Origin: Onchocerca volvulus
Taxonomy: Eukaryota; Nematoda; Chromadorea; Rhabditida; Onchocercidae
NCBI GenBank assembly: GCA_000499405.2
Contig: HG738138.1
Span: 11,215,208-11,279,207 of the forward strand
Length of the DNA: 64,000 nt
Direction of reading: 5' to 3'
The notes under the pieces were generated by a model. That model was not told the DNA's origin. It made no database searches and saw only the letters and a program-made list of their open reading frames with translations. Shown here in pieces: positions 40,965 through 53,752 of the stretch (the stretch's first letter is position 1; each line of letters begins with the position of its first letter). The position numbers and the translations under genes are program-made.

Positions 40965-43900
40965 CCAGTTTTATCACTTTCCTCATCTTCAACAGCTTTT
41001 ATCATTATTTGCAAACATTCTTTTTTTTTTTTAAATCATTACTATAATGCATTCATTAGCGACTAATCTCGGCTAAATACATTGCTAAAGTTGCTAATTG
41101 TTTTTTTTTTTTTTAATTTCTCGACTAACGGCCAATGTTGCTGGTTATTTTTTAAATTACCTTTAAATAGAATTTATTATTTTTTTAAATTAAAATAATA
41201 AATACAATAAATGACAGTGAATAAATTATTGGTAAAAAAAAAGCATTGCGGAAGAAAATTGCATTAAAATGATATAAAATACATTCATATTTATTTTTTG
41301 TGTATGCAGACAATTATCAATTTTTAAATTAACAATATTTCAAATATTTCATTTTATTAAAACTTTAAAATTTTTGTAAAATCCAAAGTTTGAAACAAAA
41401 TTACATTGAAACCAAAAATAGCAAAGATTAATATAGCATTTTAGCTGATCGTGAAATGAATACAATTTTATTAGAGCAAAGAAATTTTTAGCCAAAACAA
41501 CTTTATCACATTTCAAAATTAATTCAATTCTCATAATAATATAAATAGCTTTACTGATTGTTTAAGGCTTTTTTTTACATCATTTTCATAGACTGCAATA
41601 TTTTAATTCATAATACTATAATTCTCAATCCATTTATCGAATCAATCAAAAATGCTTTTTCTTGTTGATACTTATAGTCTATTAAGAGAAAGAAAAACCT
41701 GAAATCAATAAAAAAGGAATGGTTTTTCATCCAATTTATTCGCTTTTTCAATTGCTTCCAGAAATAGTTGCTACTATAGTTCACAAAATAATTGACCATT
41801 ATTCTAACTTATTTTTTTTTGTCAACAACAGTCGTTTTATGCTCAGTAAAATGATCTCTTCATCAATCTTTCAAATTTTTGAAAGTTAAATTTCACTATT
41901 ATCATCATTTGAACAAATTTTAATGTTCATGCAAATTTAGAAAAATAAAAAATATTCTGCCAAGGATACATATATGTGGGTATATTTATGTGATGTTAGT
42001 CTGTTTATCTATATCAAGTTGAAATATAATAAGCTATTGTTTAATTAATCGCTTCGAGAAATGCACTCGTATTTCAGTAAATGGCGCATATTGAGAGAAA
42101 AAAAAAAAAGAAATGTCATCATTATTATTGGAAAAACAAACTTTTGTTTTTCGAATAACTAATGTTCCTAAAAAAAAAAAAAAAAATAAATATCGAAATA
42201 ATAAGTCTCGCAAAATTATAGTGTAAAATTATTTATTAATTTATTTCGCAAACAAATTTGCATATATTTAACTAGTTTAAACGATTGTAACAAGTTGAAA
42301 ATGTCATATTTTTATCTTGGTAAATTTTACTTTTATTCTATTTCAGAGAACTGTTGATTTTATTCCGCAATATTTTCAATATGTTTCTATAGATTTGTCA
42401 AGGAGATATGTGGAAAACTGAATTATTTCCTTTTTTATTTTTATTTTATTTTATTTTATTTTTTCTTCTTCTGTAAATAAAATGCTTAATACTTTCAATT
42501 TTTACATTTTCATTTTGGTGAATTTAACTCATTATTTTATTTAAGAAAATTGCAAATTTTCAATTTATTTCTATGTATATATTTGTTCCAAAAAAAAAGT
42601 ATGTATCTATTGGGAATATTTGGCAAATATATGGTCATTTAAGCATGTTTCAGTTTACATACTTGAATCTGAGAACTTAAATCGTAGTTTTCGAAGGATA
42701 TAAATCTAATTCTTTCAAGATCATAATTTTTTTGTTTTCGTTTTGCTTAATAGAATTCTTGAAATATAGAAAAATATTTAAATCTATAGTTCTCCACTTA
42801 TCATTCCTTTCGATGACATTTTTATTCTTTCTTTCTATTATATGTATAATAATTTCAAACAATTTTCAATTATCTAACGATTACAGACTCCAACAAAGAA
42901 AATAATTGATAGCTGTTGAAAAAACAATTTTTATCTAAAAATACAAAATATTTTTTGTTGGTAAAGCATTATCTTTGATTATTCTGTTAAAGTGATAAAA
43001 AATACTTTTGTATAATTAACAATAATGATAAATAAACAAAAATTTAATTGCAAAAATATAAGCGAAAACAAATAATCAAGTAATTTAACTGCGAAAACAT
43101 ATAAACAAACAAACAAGTTAACTGCGTAAAAAACAAACAAGCAAACAAATAACAAACAATTTATTACAAAAAATAAAATTTCTTACATTTGGCTGAGAGT
43201 GAAGAGCAAAAAGCAATAATATATTTTACAATCGGTAATTATGAATAAGTGATGAAAGGTTATAAAGCGCCAAGAATATTGAAGACGTCATCCATTTTGG
43301 CTAAATATTTAGGCTATTGGACATATACCACCTAAGTATTAATCGTTCATGTAATATATCGCCCTTTTTGCTTCGTTTTTTTCTTTTCACTCCAGAAAAA
43401 AAATTCATTTTTTTTTTATTCGTTTTTCTTTTTTTTTTTTTTTAAAAATAATAATTAAAGATGGATTTGATTAATTTCGAAAAAAATATCAAAAAGTGCA
43501 TAAATTTCAGTGTTCATTTATTCATTCGTTTATTCTCATCCTTTATTACTTGTTGCATAAGTATCTATTGCAGAATAAATGAATAAATAAATTAATATTG
43601 AAATTTCACAAATTATACATTTATTAATATTATTTAGTACTATAAATTTAATTTCTAATTTCTATTTAGCACACTTTTTCGCTTCTCTTTTTTTTAATCC
43701 TGTTATCTTTCAAAGAAGTTTACTTCCATATAAAAGAAAAAAGATGAATAAATAAATAAACAAATAAAAAATAAATAAATAAGTAAATATTGTGATCTAA
43801 AAATTTTACAAATTATATGATTACTGATATTATTTAATAGTATAAATTTAAATTCCGACTTTCCTATTTAGCTTATTTTTTCGCTTCTTTTCTTCTTAAA

Positions 43901-45205
43901 TATAAATTATTTTTGGAAAAAGTTTAATGGCATTAAAAGCTTTGCAATGGATATTGTTTGAGTTTCTTTGGATAGTATTATATATTTTTATTTTTCCAAG
44001 CTATGATGATTGGATTTTCTGTTTTTGAGAAGTTAGTATGCTGCATTCTCCACCTTTCTCGAGCCATTCCAAGTCATTTTTATTCTCTTTTCCTCCCCAC
44101 TTTTCCTCTGTTATTAAGCTTATTTTTTTCTTTGCCTACATCGAAATAAACCTTTCCATTTCTTCATAATTTTTAATTTTTAATTTTGAGAGTTAAGGTA
44201 ATGAAATCAAATAATACTTAATTTGATTTTTATATCGATTTGTAAATCCACAAGATTTGAATGAGAATTAGTATTGTTTATTAAGAAATGATTTTTTTTC
44301 TTTTCATTGAAAAAAAAAAAAAAAAAAAAGAAAAAATCCAGTGATTGATTCAGCATATTTTGCCCTCTGCATAAATCGTAATAATTCTTGATGATATTTT
44401 GTGCCATTTAACTCATTTAATTTAAAAAAAAAAAAAAAAAGTTCGAATGATAAATGATGATAAAATCTGTTTTGACGCACTTTCATTCTTATTGATATTC
44501 TAAACTTTAACATCCCATTCTTTCACTAAGTTTATAAAGTTAATTGAAAGAAGTTATGCTTACGAAGTTGACTGAAAAAATTGTATTAAGCCATAAAGTT
44601 AATTTTAAAAAATTGTTTCATTAAGCTATGTAGTTAATTAGAAAAAAATTAAATTTTGAAAAGTTCAAGCTTAATTGATCATGATAAGCAAAATATGGCA
44701 TAAAAATTACAAAATATTTATGATATCGTGAAACGATTAAGAGGATGAAATTCCATTCATGAAATTTTAAGCAAATATAAATCGAAGAACAACGCATTTG
44801 TTTATTTTTATTTTTTGAATTTTTTTTTGTTATAGAGAAGAGAAAAAGAGGAAATACTTTTTTTGTGTATGATCGTTTTATTTATCTTAGGAAAAATTAT
44901 TGTCTAATTAATTAACCAACTGTTTGAATGGTCCAAAATAATTTGGACCGTAGTTTCAGGATTTCATTGCTACTGAAATATTGGGCTGAAATTTTAGAAA
45001 GATGGAGATATTTTCTGAAAAACTGCTTTGGAAGGAAAAAAATTATCAGATGAAATCTTAGATTTGATAAGAATCCAGAAAAGAACCAGGTAAGAATCCT
45101 ATTCAAACCTACGGTATTTGATCGGGACCTCAGCGTTTACGGCATAATTTTAATTTTATTTTATTCTGAATCTCCAATAGAGTTGTTCTTTGCAATGGTC
45201 ATTTT
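40965..45205. other. Intergenic, no gene supported
   Basis: AT-rich sequence with AAAC/AAAT-type short repeats (about 43090-43170 and 43740-43790) and one diverged duplication listed separately. Open frames are short and low in complexity. A small hairpin-forming GGTCCAAA-ATAA-TTTGGACC occurs at about 44931-44950. Confidence 0.55.
43573..43897. repeat. Diverged tandem duplication (~125 bp x 2)
   Basis: Segments at about 43573-43696 and 43770-43897 share an ATAAATAAAT lead, ACAAATTATA, TATTATTTA, TATAAATTTAA, CTATTTAGC and TTTCGCTTCT in the same order, with many substitutions. An old local duplication. Confidence 0.75.
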
Positions 45206-45209
45206 ATTA

Positions 45210-46390
45210 TTTTGTTACCGGCAATTATCTGCAAACAATTTCCCAAATTCTTTGATGTCGTAAAAAGTGCTCATACAATTACTGTCCCTTTTCCCTTGGC
45301 TTTCTAAAATCCTGAAAACCGATGTTTTCCGATCCTATGCTTTTTCATTTCTATTAACTCATTCATCTCATCATATGAAAATAACAATTTTGCTTCTTCC
45401 GTTGCTATGAAATCTGGATGTTATGCTTGGATTTCTTGTCAACTTATATTTCGAAATCCTAAAGTATTTAAATTCCTTCTTTTCACTTTCTAGCATACCA
45501 TCTATTTTGTCCTCTATTGTCATCATTTTTGTATAAGCGACATCAAGTTATTGCTAAAATATATTTATCGCCAAATTTATTTCTGACGAATATTATATTT
45601 TAGCAACAGTTTGATTGTTTCATATTTACAGCCACACAGAAGATGATCAACTTGGTGACACAGACGACATTTGCTATCAGTTGATGCCAATTATCCAATT
45701 TGTGTTTTCAAATTCTGATCATAGTAATCCCTCCGTCTTTTACTTTATGATCATATAACTTGGCCATAACATCATCTATTCCTTTGTCTACTTTATTACT
45801 GCTATCCATACACTAACTTGTCTTTCCAATTTGTCAAACTTAATTAAGATTTTCTTGCGAATCTGACTCAGTAATCTACAGTCCTTTACCCGACAATCTC
45901 GTCTTCAATAATTTGTTTCACTCAATAGAAAACAGAAAATCAAGATTGCAAATCCTGCATGCATTGTTTGCATCTATGCAGGATTTGCAATCGTAATTTT
46001 CCTTTTCTTCACAATATCGAATTACTGGGGATTGCTCATTTGTTCATTAATTACCCGGGCCATATTACCTCCATTTAGTTCCAATTCCAAGATTTTTTTC
46101 AAATGCAAACTCATTTTTTTTCTGTGTGTTATTAGTCTGAAGAATCATTAAACTTCGTTGCAGTCATTCCTTCAATAATATTCTTTTCCATCAGTTTATC
46201 AAACTGATACCATCATATTTTACCTTTTACTCAACTGACATTACATCTTTTTCTATTTCGAATTTCATCGATACTATCGTCACCAATAAACCCTCGTTTT
46301 ATCTGCTAGTGATCGGATTTCATTTTAATTTTCCGTTATATTTAAAATCATTTATGTGGAACAGATTATTAATTTCACCTTTATCCCTGA
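45210..46390 (-). mobile_element. Decayed non-LTR retrotransposon (R2/R4-Dong-like), 3' half
   Basis: Read on the minus strand, short conserved landmarks appear in the correct order but in several frames with stops. These are a reverse-transcriptase active-site box degraded to FHINDFK (family: FYMDDLK) near 46340-46372, ELNGGNMARVIN near 46050, PVIRYC near 46010-46026, DVMAKLYDHKVKDGG near 45740-45785, and a C-terminal zinc-finger segment SKCRLCHQVDHLLCGC near 45628-45676. After these come a DFEI.VDKKSKHN block near 45430 and TVIV.ALFTTSKNLGN near 45240-45285. This order is that of R2/R4-type elements. No target-site duplication, 3' end or upstream endonuclease part was recognised. Frameshifts and stops make it non-functional. 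Confidence 0.8.
45944..45992. repeat. Perfect inverted repeat, 17-bp arms, 15-base loop
   Basis: GATTGCAAATCCTGCAT at 45944-45960 is followed after 15 bases by its exact reverse complement at 45976-45992. It lies inside the retrotransposon relic, in the segment between its PVIRYC and DVMAKLY landmarks where similarity is lost, so it may be a later insertion or a local fold-back copy. Confidence 0.93.
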
Positions 46391-49300
46391 CCGTATCATA
46401 ATCTCTTCTACTCTAACATATGCTATTTTCATGATGCATTTCTTTTCCAATTTTTTTTTAATCCTTGGCAATTATTCAAGACACTTAATTTTGCCTATAT
46501 TAAGTCATGCTTGTTTATCTCTTGTTTTTTTTTTTTTTTTTTTTCATCACGACAGACACCATTTTTTTCTATAGCATTTTCAGAATTCAATTATTGTCTC
46601 ACTTTCGGTTTAATATTTTAATTCCAATATTTCTCCAACTTTCGTGTTTAACATTACTCTATTTTTCAAATTTTAAAATATAGAAATGAAATAAAATTTA
46701 ACTTTAAAAAAATTCCTGTAATTTTTTCTTATTTCGATAAACTTTTTACCTTTGATGTATTTAATTATATAATTAATATGGGATTAACATTTAGTTCTCA
46801 TCAATATACTTCAATTTTTTCCTGGATTTTATCGTTATAGTAATTAATCATATTTGTTTCCCTGCATATTTTTTTCAATATATTATATTTGAAAATTATT
46901 TCAAAAAAATATTCTTACATTGTTATCAGCAATTTCAATCTTGTTTTATTATCATTTCTAACGATTAATTTTATGTTTTTATCAGCAATTTCCATCCTCC
47001 ATTATTATATTTAATTGTTATTTCCAACAATTATTTCTATGATACTACCGTAAAAATTGAAATTTCCATCCTTTTGTTTAATCACCCAACACTTTTTCTT
47101 CAAATTCATTCGAATCATACCGTTTAACATGCAATCTTTGCTATGCAATAACTGAATTCCAATTATCATCATCAACTTTTTTTTACATCAAGTAATAAAC
47201 TTCGTTTTATTAATCCTATCATATCCTATTAATTTTTGTTTATATTACCTTTTTTCTTTTTGAGATTATCTAATTAAAGATTACTCATTCCACTTCCTTT
47301 TACATTACCCTTTTTAATTTCCAATATTTCCTTTGAGATTGTCTAATTAAAGAACATATCCTAAAGTAGTCTTCTATAGTTTCACTATAGCATAAATAAT
47401 GCATTTATCGAAGACAAGTGTTTTGAGATCATGTTAATAAGAACAATTAAACAGTTTTTCGAATTAATGAATTTAAAAAATTTTTAACTTTATCATTAAA
47501 CTGGATTAGATTTTATATAATTTCGTAAGTTTTCGTATTTGTTCGTTAAATATAATTACTAACGTTTCAATCAACTACTTGCTAAAAGTTGATAATTATA
47601 TTATTTGCTCAAGAATTTATCTAGACAAATGGAATTGCACTTTTACGCTATTTTTCTTTCAAATCCTTCAGAAACGAAATGAAATATGTTCCTGTTATCA
47701 GTTTTGTTTTATCGTCATTATTACATTTTTTTTTTTTTTAGAAAAAGGCGATTTCTCCAAAGTTCTGTTGAATTAATTAATTTTTTCTTTCGATATCACT
47801 TTTGACTGTATTTTAAAGAAAAATAATCCCAAATTAAAAATATATTTTTACATGATTTGATGGTTTTATCAAAATTTCCTTTTTCTTTCTAATTTATTTT
47901 TGATCAAATAACTTTTCATTTATAAAATCCATATTTCATTACATTTATGGATTAGTTAGAAATGATTTCACTTTAGTTTGCATTGATAAATGTATTTGAG
48001 GAAAATTTTAGGAATGATATAATGTAAAAACAAAAGCATTATGCGGAATTTTTTTTTTTCTCCTGGCAGATTTTTGATTGGAAGAATAATTGTAGAGGCT
48101 AGAGGAAACAAACGAATATAAAAATGAACGAAAACGATAAGGCATATCTTAGTGACAAGTTCAGCTTTTAAGTTGTCATACTATAAGATAGCTATTTATC
48201 GAAAATAGCGATGCTTTCAAATGGAATTTGATAGGTATCAACTAATTTTTCAAAACTTCTACTGCTAGTATTTCAATATACTGAAATTTCCAATTTCGAT
48301 TTCTAGAAATATAAAGTCAAAAAGTATACATAAGGAAAAATAAAACAAATGATTTTATACACATGAGTATGGAATTTAAAGTAGAAAATATCTTGTTTAT
48401 CAAATAATAAAATCTATAAATGAAAAATTTTTTTCCTTTTGCTTATGAATAAAATTTTTTAGTCATCCATGCAATTTCGTTTTTAGAAAAGTTGGAATAA
48501 GAATGTAGATGAGAGATATTTGAAAATGAAAATGTAAAAAATTTTTTCTCCTTAAATAACAAAATTATTTTGTTTGAATTTCACTCACAATTTAGTCATG
48601 AAAATGTATTTCCCTCACCATTCACTTCATTATTCAAACAATTAATTGATCAACTAATTACGTTGGCCTGATTTATTTTTGGAATTGAAGCATACCAAAA
48701 TGCTTGAAAAAAAGCAAGTTTTTTTCTGAATTTTTTCCAAACATATCATTTGACTATATAAACAATAAACAATTTTTTTTTTTTTTTTATTCGATATAAT
48801 TGCATTTTGAGAAAAATGGAATAACTAAAAATGTAAGAAATTTTTGAGAATATATATTTTTTAGAATTACAGTCAAATATAGTAATATAAAATGCATTGA
48901 ATTAGTAAATTTTCAATTCACAATTTATCATTTCGAAAGCTATCCTCACATATTCTCATTTCATTTTTTGGTGACCATTACATTCCTATATTTTTAATCA
49001 TTGGTTCGGAAATTTTATATGGAATATGAATTTTTCTTTCTCGATGGTAAACAAAAGGAAGAAATAAAAGAAAAGAAAAAGAATATGTGATAAATTACAA
49101 AAGTTAATCAATAATCCCTATCAAGAAGCAAAATATTTCTCTCTAATTATTTATTGCAAAATACAATAAATCATAGCAATAAATATTGCTTAAACGCTTT
49201 GTATATTACAATTATTAAAATATGAAAACAAAAATATTCTATGCTACTAAAAACTTTTCAAAGAAAAAAAAAAAAATGAAAAGAGAAAAAGTGCATTAAA

Positions 49301-49460
49301 TTTTGTAATATATCTTCATCGCAGATTTATCAAAATTTAAATGTAAAACATTGAACATTTTGAATGATTTCGTTTCATTTGTATATTACAGTAATTTCTA
49401 TCACTTTATCAAAGTTCTAATAGCTTCAGTTTAATCAAAATCAAAGATAACGTTGTTCAA
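46391..49460. other. Intergenic, no gene supported
   Basis: T-rich sequence with homopolymers. Short phrases recur locally (TTATCAGCAATTTC at about 46925 and 46980; GAGAT.(A/G)TCTAATTAAAGA at about 47262 and 47335). The distal part must carry the GPCR promoter. An ATATTACAG acceptor-like site at about 49390 lies roughly 70 bases before the GPCR ATG and might be a trans-splice site. Confidence 0.5.
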
Positions 49461-52400
49461 ATGGATAACGAGACAATATTAAATGATGAGCAAGAATGTG
49501 AAGAACATCCACCGCTTTCTCTAGTTTGTTATTAATTATTCAGTAATTAGAAAAAAAAGTTCCTCAAACTAATGCAAGTAATCAAGTTCAACCTTTCAAG
49601 CTGAAAGAAAAATAACAGGTGTGATCTTCATAAACAGATACCAGTATATGATCAAAAATTTTAAAATTTTAAAATGAACGAAATAAATTAAAAAAAAAAA
49701 ATAAATGAAATAATTTTCTATTAAGGATTCTAAAATGGTATTGGTAGGTGTCATTGGTACAATAATAGCAGCAATTGGTTTTCTCGAGAATACCTTGGTA
49801 TTTTATACATTTGTGAGCTCAAGAGCATTAAGGAATAAGAATTTACTGTATCTTACATGTCTCAGTGCTTGTGATATATTTATTTGTTTTTCATATATCG
49901 AAATTATGTCGATACAGGTAGTTTTTCTTCTTTTTTTCTTTAAATGATTTTAAAAAAATTGCTCTGAATGTTATGAATTACAGTAAAATTACCTTTCTTA
50001 CTGTCATTTGAAAAATTTAACAAAAAAAAAGAAAGAAAAAATAATCGAAAAGTAATAATGATTGCTCATGTTTTATCATAATTACTAAATTGTTAAAGTT
50101 TGAAAACTGTGATGTTTTGTAAAATATTTGATACTGAAATTGAAAAGAAAAATTTCAATTCAGATATATGCAGAATATTTTCATTATTTCCCGCTTTTTC
50201 GTCTTTGGCATAATTATCTAAGAGTGGCATTTGCTATATCACATATTGCAATTTGTACTGTATCATTCCTTCTTATGGCTGCTGCATTTGAACGTTATCT
50301 GCAAAATGGCACAAGCAAAAGTTAAGCAAGGAGAAGAAAAATTTTTTTTTCAAGTTAAAAAATTATAAAAATAAGTTTTAAACTATATTCGAAATAAAAA
50401 TTCGTTTTTTTTAGGACAATAATGATATTTCGATTTTTTTGTCGTCATCGTGGAAAAATTGTCATTGCTGCATTTCTTTTCGGGGTTTTATTCCGTGGTA
50501 CCATTTATTTTGAAATACAGGCAAGCTATTTAATCTCATATGAATATATCTTGAAATATTTTATATTTTTGATTTTTAATAAACTATTGGCAGTTTTTTT
50601 TAATAAATTATTTTTAATGGAAAATGATCGAGTTTGTTAAGTAAATATCATTTTAAAAGTTAGTAAGTACCATAATACATTTTACATTTTTCATTATAAT
50701 ATTTTGTTATATATTTATATCTAAGGATTTAAGTATAAAAATACTTTCCTTTTATTTAAAGAAAAATATTTATTATAGTTATGTTCTTGTAAAATTCTTC
50801 TTGCTGAGTAAAATAGAAAATTTTCAATGATATTTTTACAATTTTTCGATTTTAAAATATTTTCTTCAATAATGGACTCTCAGATTTATCATCTGGAAGA
50901 ATGCGAAGGATTCGCAAGCATGGGCGTGGAAATTAGCGAACTTGCTCGAAATGTTTACTATGATGGAATTTGGCGATTTTGGACCAGACGTATTGCTACC
51001 GTATTTTTGCCATTTTTTGTTTTATTGTATTGTAATGCAGCTATTGTGGTCAATTTACGAAAGAGTAATCGCGAAAATACGGTTAAAATGCTTGTGTTGT
51101 ATTGCATATTTGGAATTTCGTAAGTGTTTTAATTAATTTTGGAATGGTTGTAATAAATCAGTAGAGTATGGTTTAGTGATTATTCAAAATTACCATAAAT
51201 ATTCCAACAATTCAAATATTTAATATTTCATGAACATTTCATAATATTAGCCATTTCATTAATTGAGTCGAAATAATATTTAGATTATTAGTGGATATCA
51301 TTCAATTTCAGCAGAAGTAAGTTGATAATTGAAGATTGGATTAGGCTCCTTCATTGTTTTTTTTTTTGTTCATTTGTTGGGATGAAATTTTGAAGCGAAT
51401 TATAGCTAATAAAATGCAATGATGATTACATTAGATTAAAATAAAATTATTCGAATGACAAATATTTTCTATTAATGCTGATTCGCCAGATTTAAAATGC
51501 TCATATTTCTAATACAAAAGGGAATTTTATTTTTTTGTAATTTATTGTAATTGAAATTTTACTGAGAAAAATAACTTCCTCGACTATTGTAAAGATTTGA
51601 ATCAATACAAAAAGATGAATTAAAAAAAAAAAAATAAGTATTAGCTTATATTGTTGAGCAAATTTAAGGGTAGTATCATGTAAGTTACGTAATCGCGTCA
51701 AAGCAGCGACAAGATCACTGATAATGGTTGTCACCTGTTATCTGTGCTCCAATATTATTGACGTTATCATTGCTGCATGGGAATATTTGGATAATGCATC
51801 ATTGTTACAACTGGAAGAATTTTATTCGCTTGCAACTGATGTTTCTTCATTGCTTACCATATTAGCTGCTAGTTTACGATTTCCTATTTATTTAATTAAT
51901 GATAAAATTATTCTAAGAGAGGTAAATCAATTTTTTATTCTTCTATTTTTCAGTATTTATATAAAAAAAAATGGATGATACTTTAATAAAATTACATTAA
52001 TGCCTTCTTTATTTTACCCGTTTATAGCTTGAATTAAATTAATTTTAAATCAATTAATATTTGAATAAGATAATAGCTAGAAATTTTATTTGCCGAAATA
52101 ATTTGAAAAGTTCAAAATTCAAAAATTTATAGGTTCGTTTCAATGCTTGCTTCTTCTATTACCATTTGGCGGTTTGTTTCTCGGTGCTATCAAAACGATC
52201 CAGACGAAAACATCATTTAAAGGGTGAATTAAAACAGCAGCTAAACAGTCAAAACAAAACACTCATCACTCATAAATCACCGGACAATATTACGCTATCT
52301 AAAACACGAAATAGTTTAGGTAATTTCTAATGGAATTTTTTCTTATCAATAAGGCAAATATTAAAATTATTATGAATGGAAGAAATATGATTGATAGAGA

Positions 52401-52745
52401 CTTTGATAATAATTACATTTCAGATTTAAGAATTAAAAAAAAAAATTCTTTTTTCGAAGTTTTTACTAATTTGAAAATTGTTATTTAATATTTTAACATC
52501 CAAAGTGAAACATTGCAGGAGCAGTATTCTTGTCGGTAACAGGCATTGGCTTAGATCGACAAAGATCACATCATTCAATTGTTGATCTGGAAATGAATGC
52601 TTCACAAATTGCAGTTCATATTCCATTGGTTCTCAAAGAGCAATCATCTTCTGAAGTAAACGACAATCATGAAACAATTCTATTACTGACTCCCAATCCG
52701 TTATTCAGTGAAGCTGAAAAAGATTCCGCTTCGACGTCGGAATGA
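49461..52745 (+). CDS. Rhodopsin-class GPCR, FMRFamide-receptor-like (8 exons)
   Basis: Exons 49461-49523, 49726-49917, 50164-50320, 50415-50520, 50884-51119, 51669-51921, 52133-52319 and 52519-52745 give about 473 aa if one base is allowed for at the exon 3/4 junction, which is out of frame as read. The N-terminus is short with an NET glycosylation sequon. TM1 is VGVIGTIIAAIGFLENTLVF, TM2 LYLTCLSACDIFICF, TM3 ends in FERY (the DRY position, about 128-130), TM4 IVIAAFLFGVLFRGTIYF, TM5 IATVFLPFFVLLYCNAAIVV, TM6 SLIMVVTCYLCSNIIDVIIA, and TM7 ends LRFPIY in place of NPxxY, a signature of nematode FRPR/DMSR-type neuropeptide receptors. The cytoplasmic tail is long and Ser-rich. The ligand cannot be told. 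Intron 4 is GC-AG. The exon 5/6 join in loop 3 is the least certain acceptor. Confidence 0.85.
50521..50883 (+). other. GC-AG intron in the GPCR gene
   Basis: The coding sequence ends ATACAG and continues GCAAGC, a good match to the donor consensus except for GC in place of GT. The acceptor is ACTCTCAG. The join is phase 0 and restores the expected short extracellular loop 2. A GT donor further on (about 50632) would insert some 37 residues. Confidence 0.65.
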
Positions 52746-53752
52746 TGCTATCACTATCAGACAGGAGAATTTATCGTTCTTGCTCACTTCGCCTATCCAT
52801 ATCACACTTATTTTTGCCGCATAAAAAGATTATGTAGAAAATTTCAAAAATGGAATCAGTTGCAGTACATTTGAATCCTTTCACAACCCAACAGATGAAT
52901 AGGCAAAAGAGCCTGAAAATATAAGTAGAATCGTTCTCGAATTCTCTGTGCTTAATAGATCAAATTTTATCAAATTCATCATTTTTGAAGGCAATTTTAG
53001 TCATTTTTATTTCATCTATAATTCATATTTTAATCAGTCACTAATCATTCTAAAAGCTTTGAGAGAGAGAAAAAAAAAAGATATTCTCAATCTCTCAGTA
53101 ACGGGAAAACAGCCAGCTTATAAAATAATCAATAGCAAGCGATTTTATTATTCACTTGGCCTTAATGAATTGAAAAATTGATAGCTTAGCTACTTAGTTG
53201 AAATGTGTGAATAGTAGTGATTGCAGAATGATAAGATATGATTGGATGTATTTCTGGAAACTTTGATCGTGTGGCCGTGGGTCAAATAATCCAAACTAGT
53301 AACAGAAGAAGTATTGGTTGAATCGATATATATAGGCCATTTTCGAGAAGTACGAGTGTGAAATGTCGAATTTGCTATTGTATTTACGAATACTTCAACG
53401 ACTGGACATATTTCAACCTAGTCTAATAATGTAAAGTACCACGTTATTAGGCTAAATTGAAAGTACCAAATGAATGTTTGAACATTTCAGTATTATAATA
53501 GTCCAATATTATAATAACTTTAATTATCATAATTCAATCGTAATGATTTCATTTCTCTTTTTTTGCGAATTACGTATGGTAATTGTATAAATTCGGTTCA
53601 GTATTTCAGGTAAAGCAAATTATTATCACTAAATGTATGAAGGAACACAAAAAAGTACTTTATTATCAGCATGCAAAAAGAATGTAGGAATGTACGGAAG
53701 AATACCGTATATTAAAATGCAACTTAAGAAGGATGAAAACAAAGTAACTTCT
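52746..53752. other. Convergent intergenic region (GPCR / Kir 3' ends)
   Basis: Roughly 1 kb between the stop codon of the GPCR (plus) and that of the Kir channel (minus). It should contain both 3' UTRs. No further coding exon recognised. Confidence 0.55.

Noticed and set aside
51501..51734. 77-codon minus-strand open frame
   Set aside because: Overlaps GPCR exon 6 in antisense; the plus strand encodes TM6 and fits the receptor.
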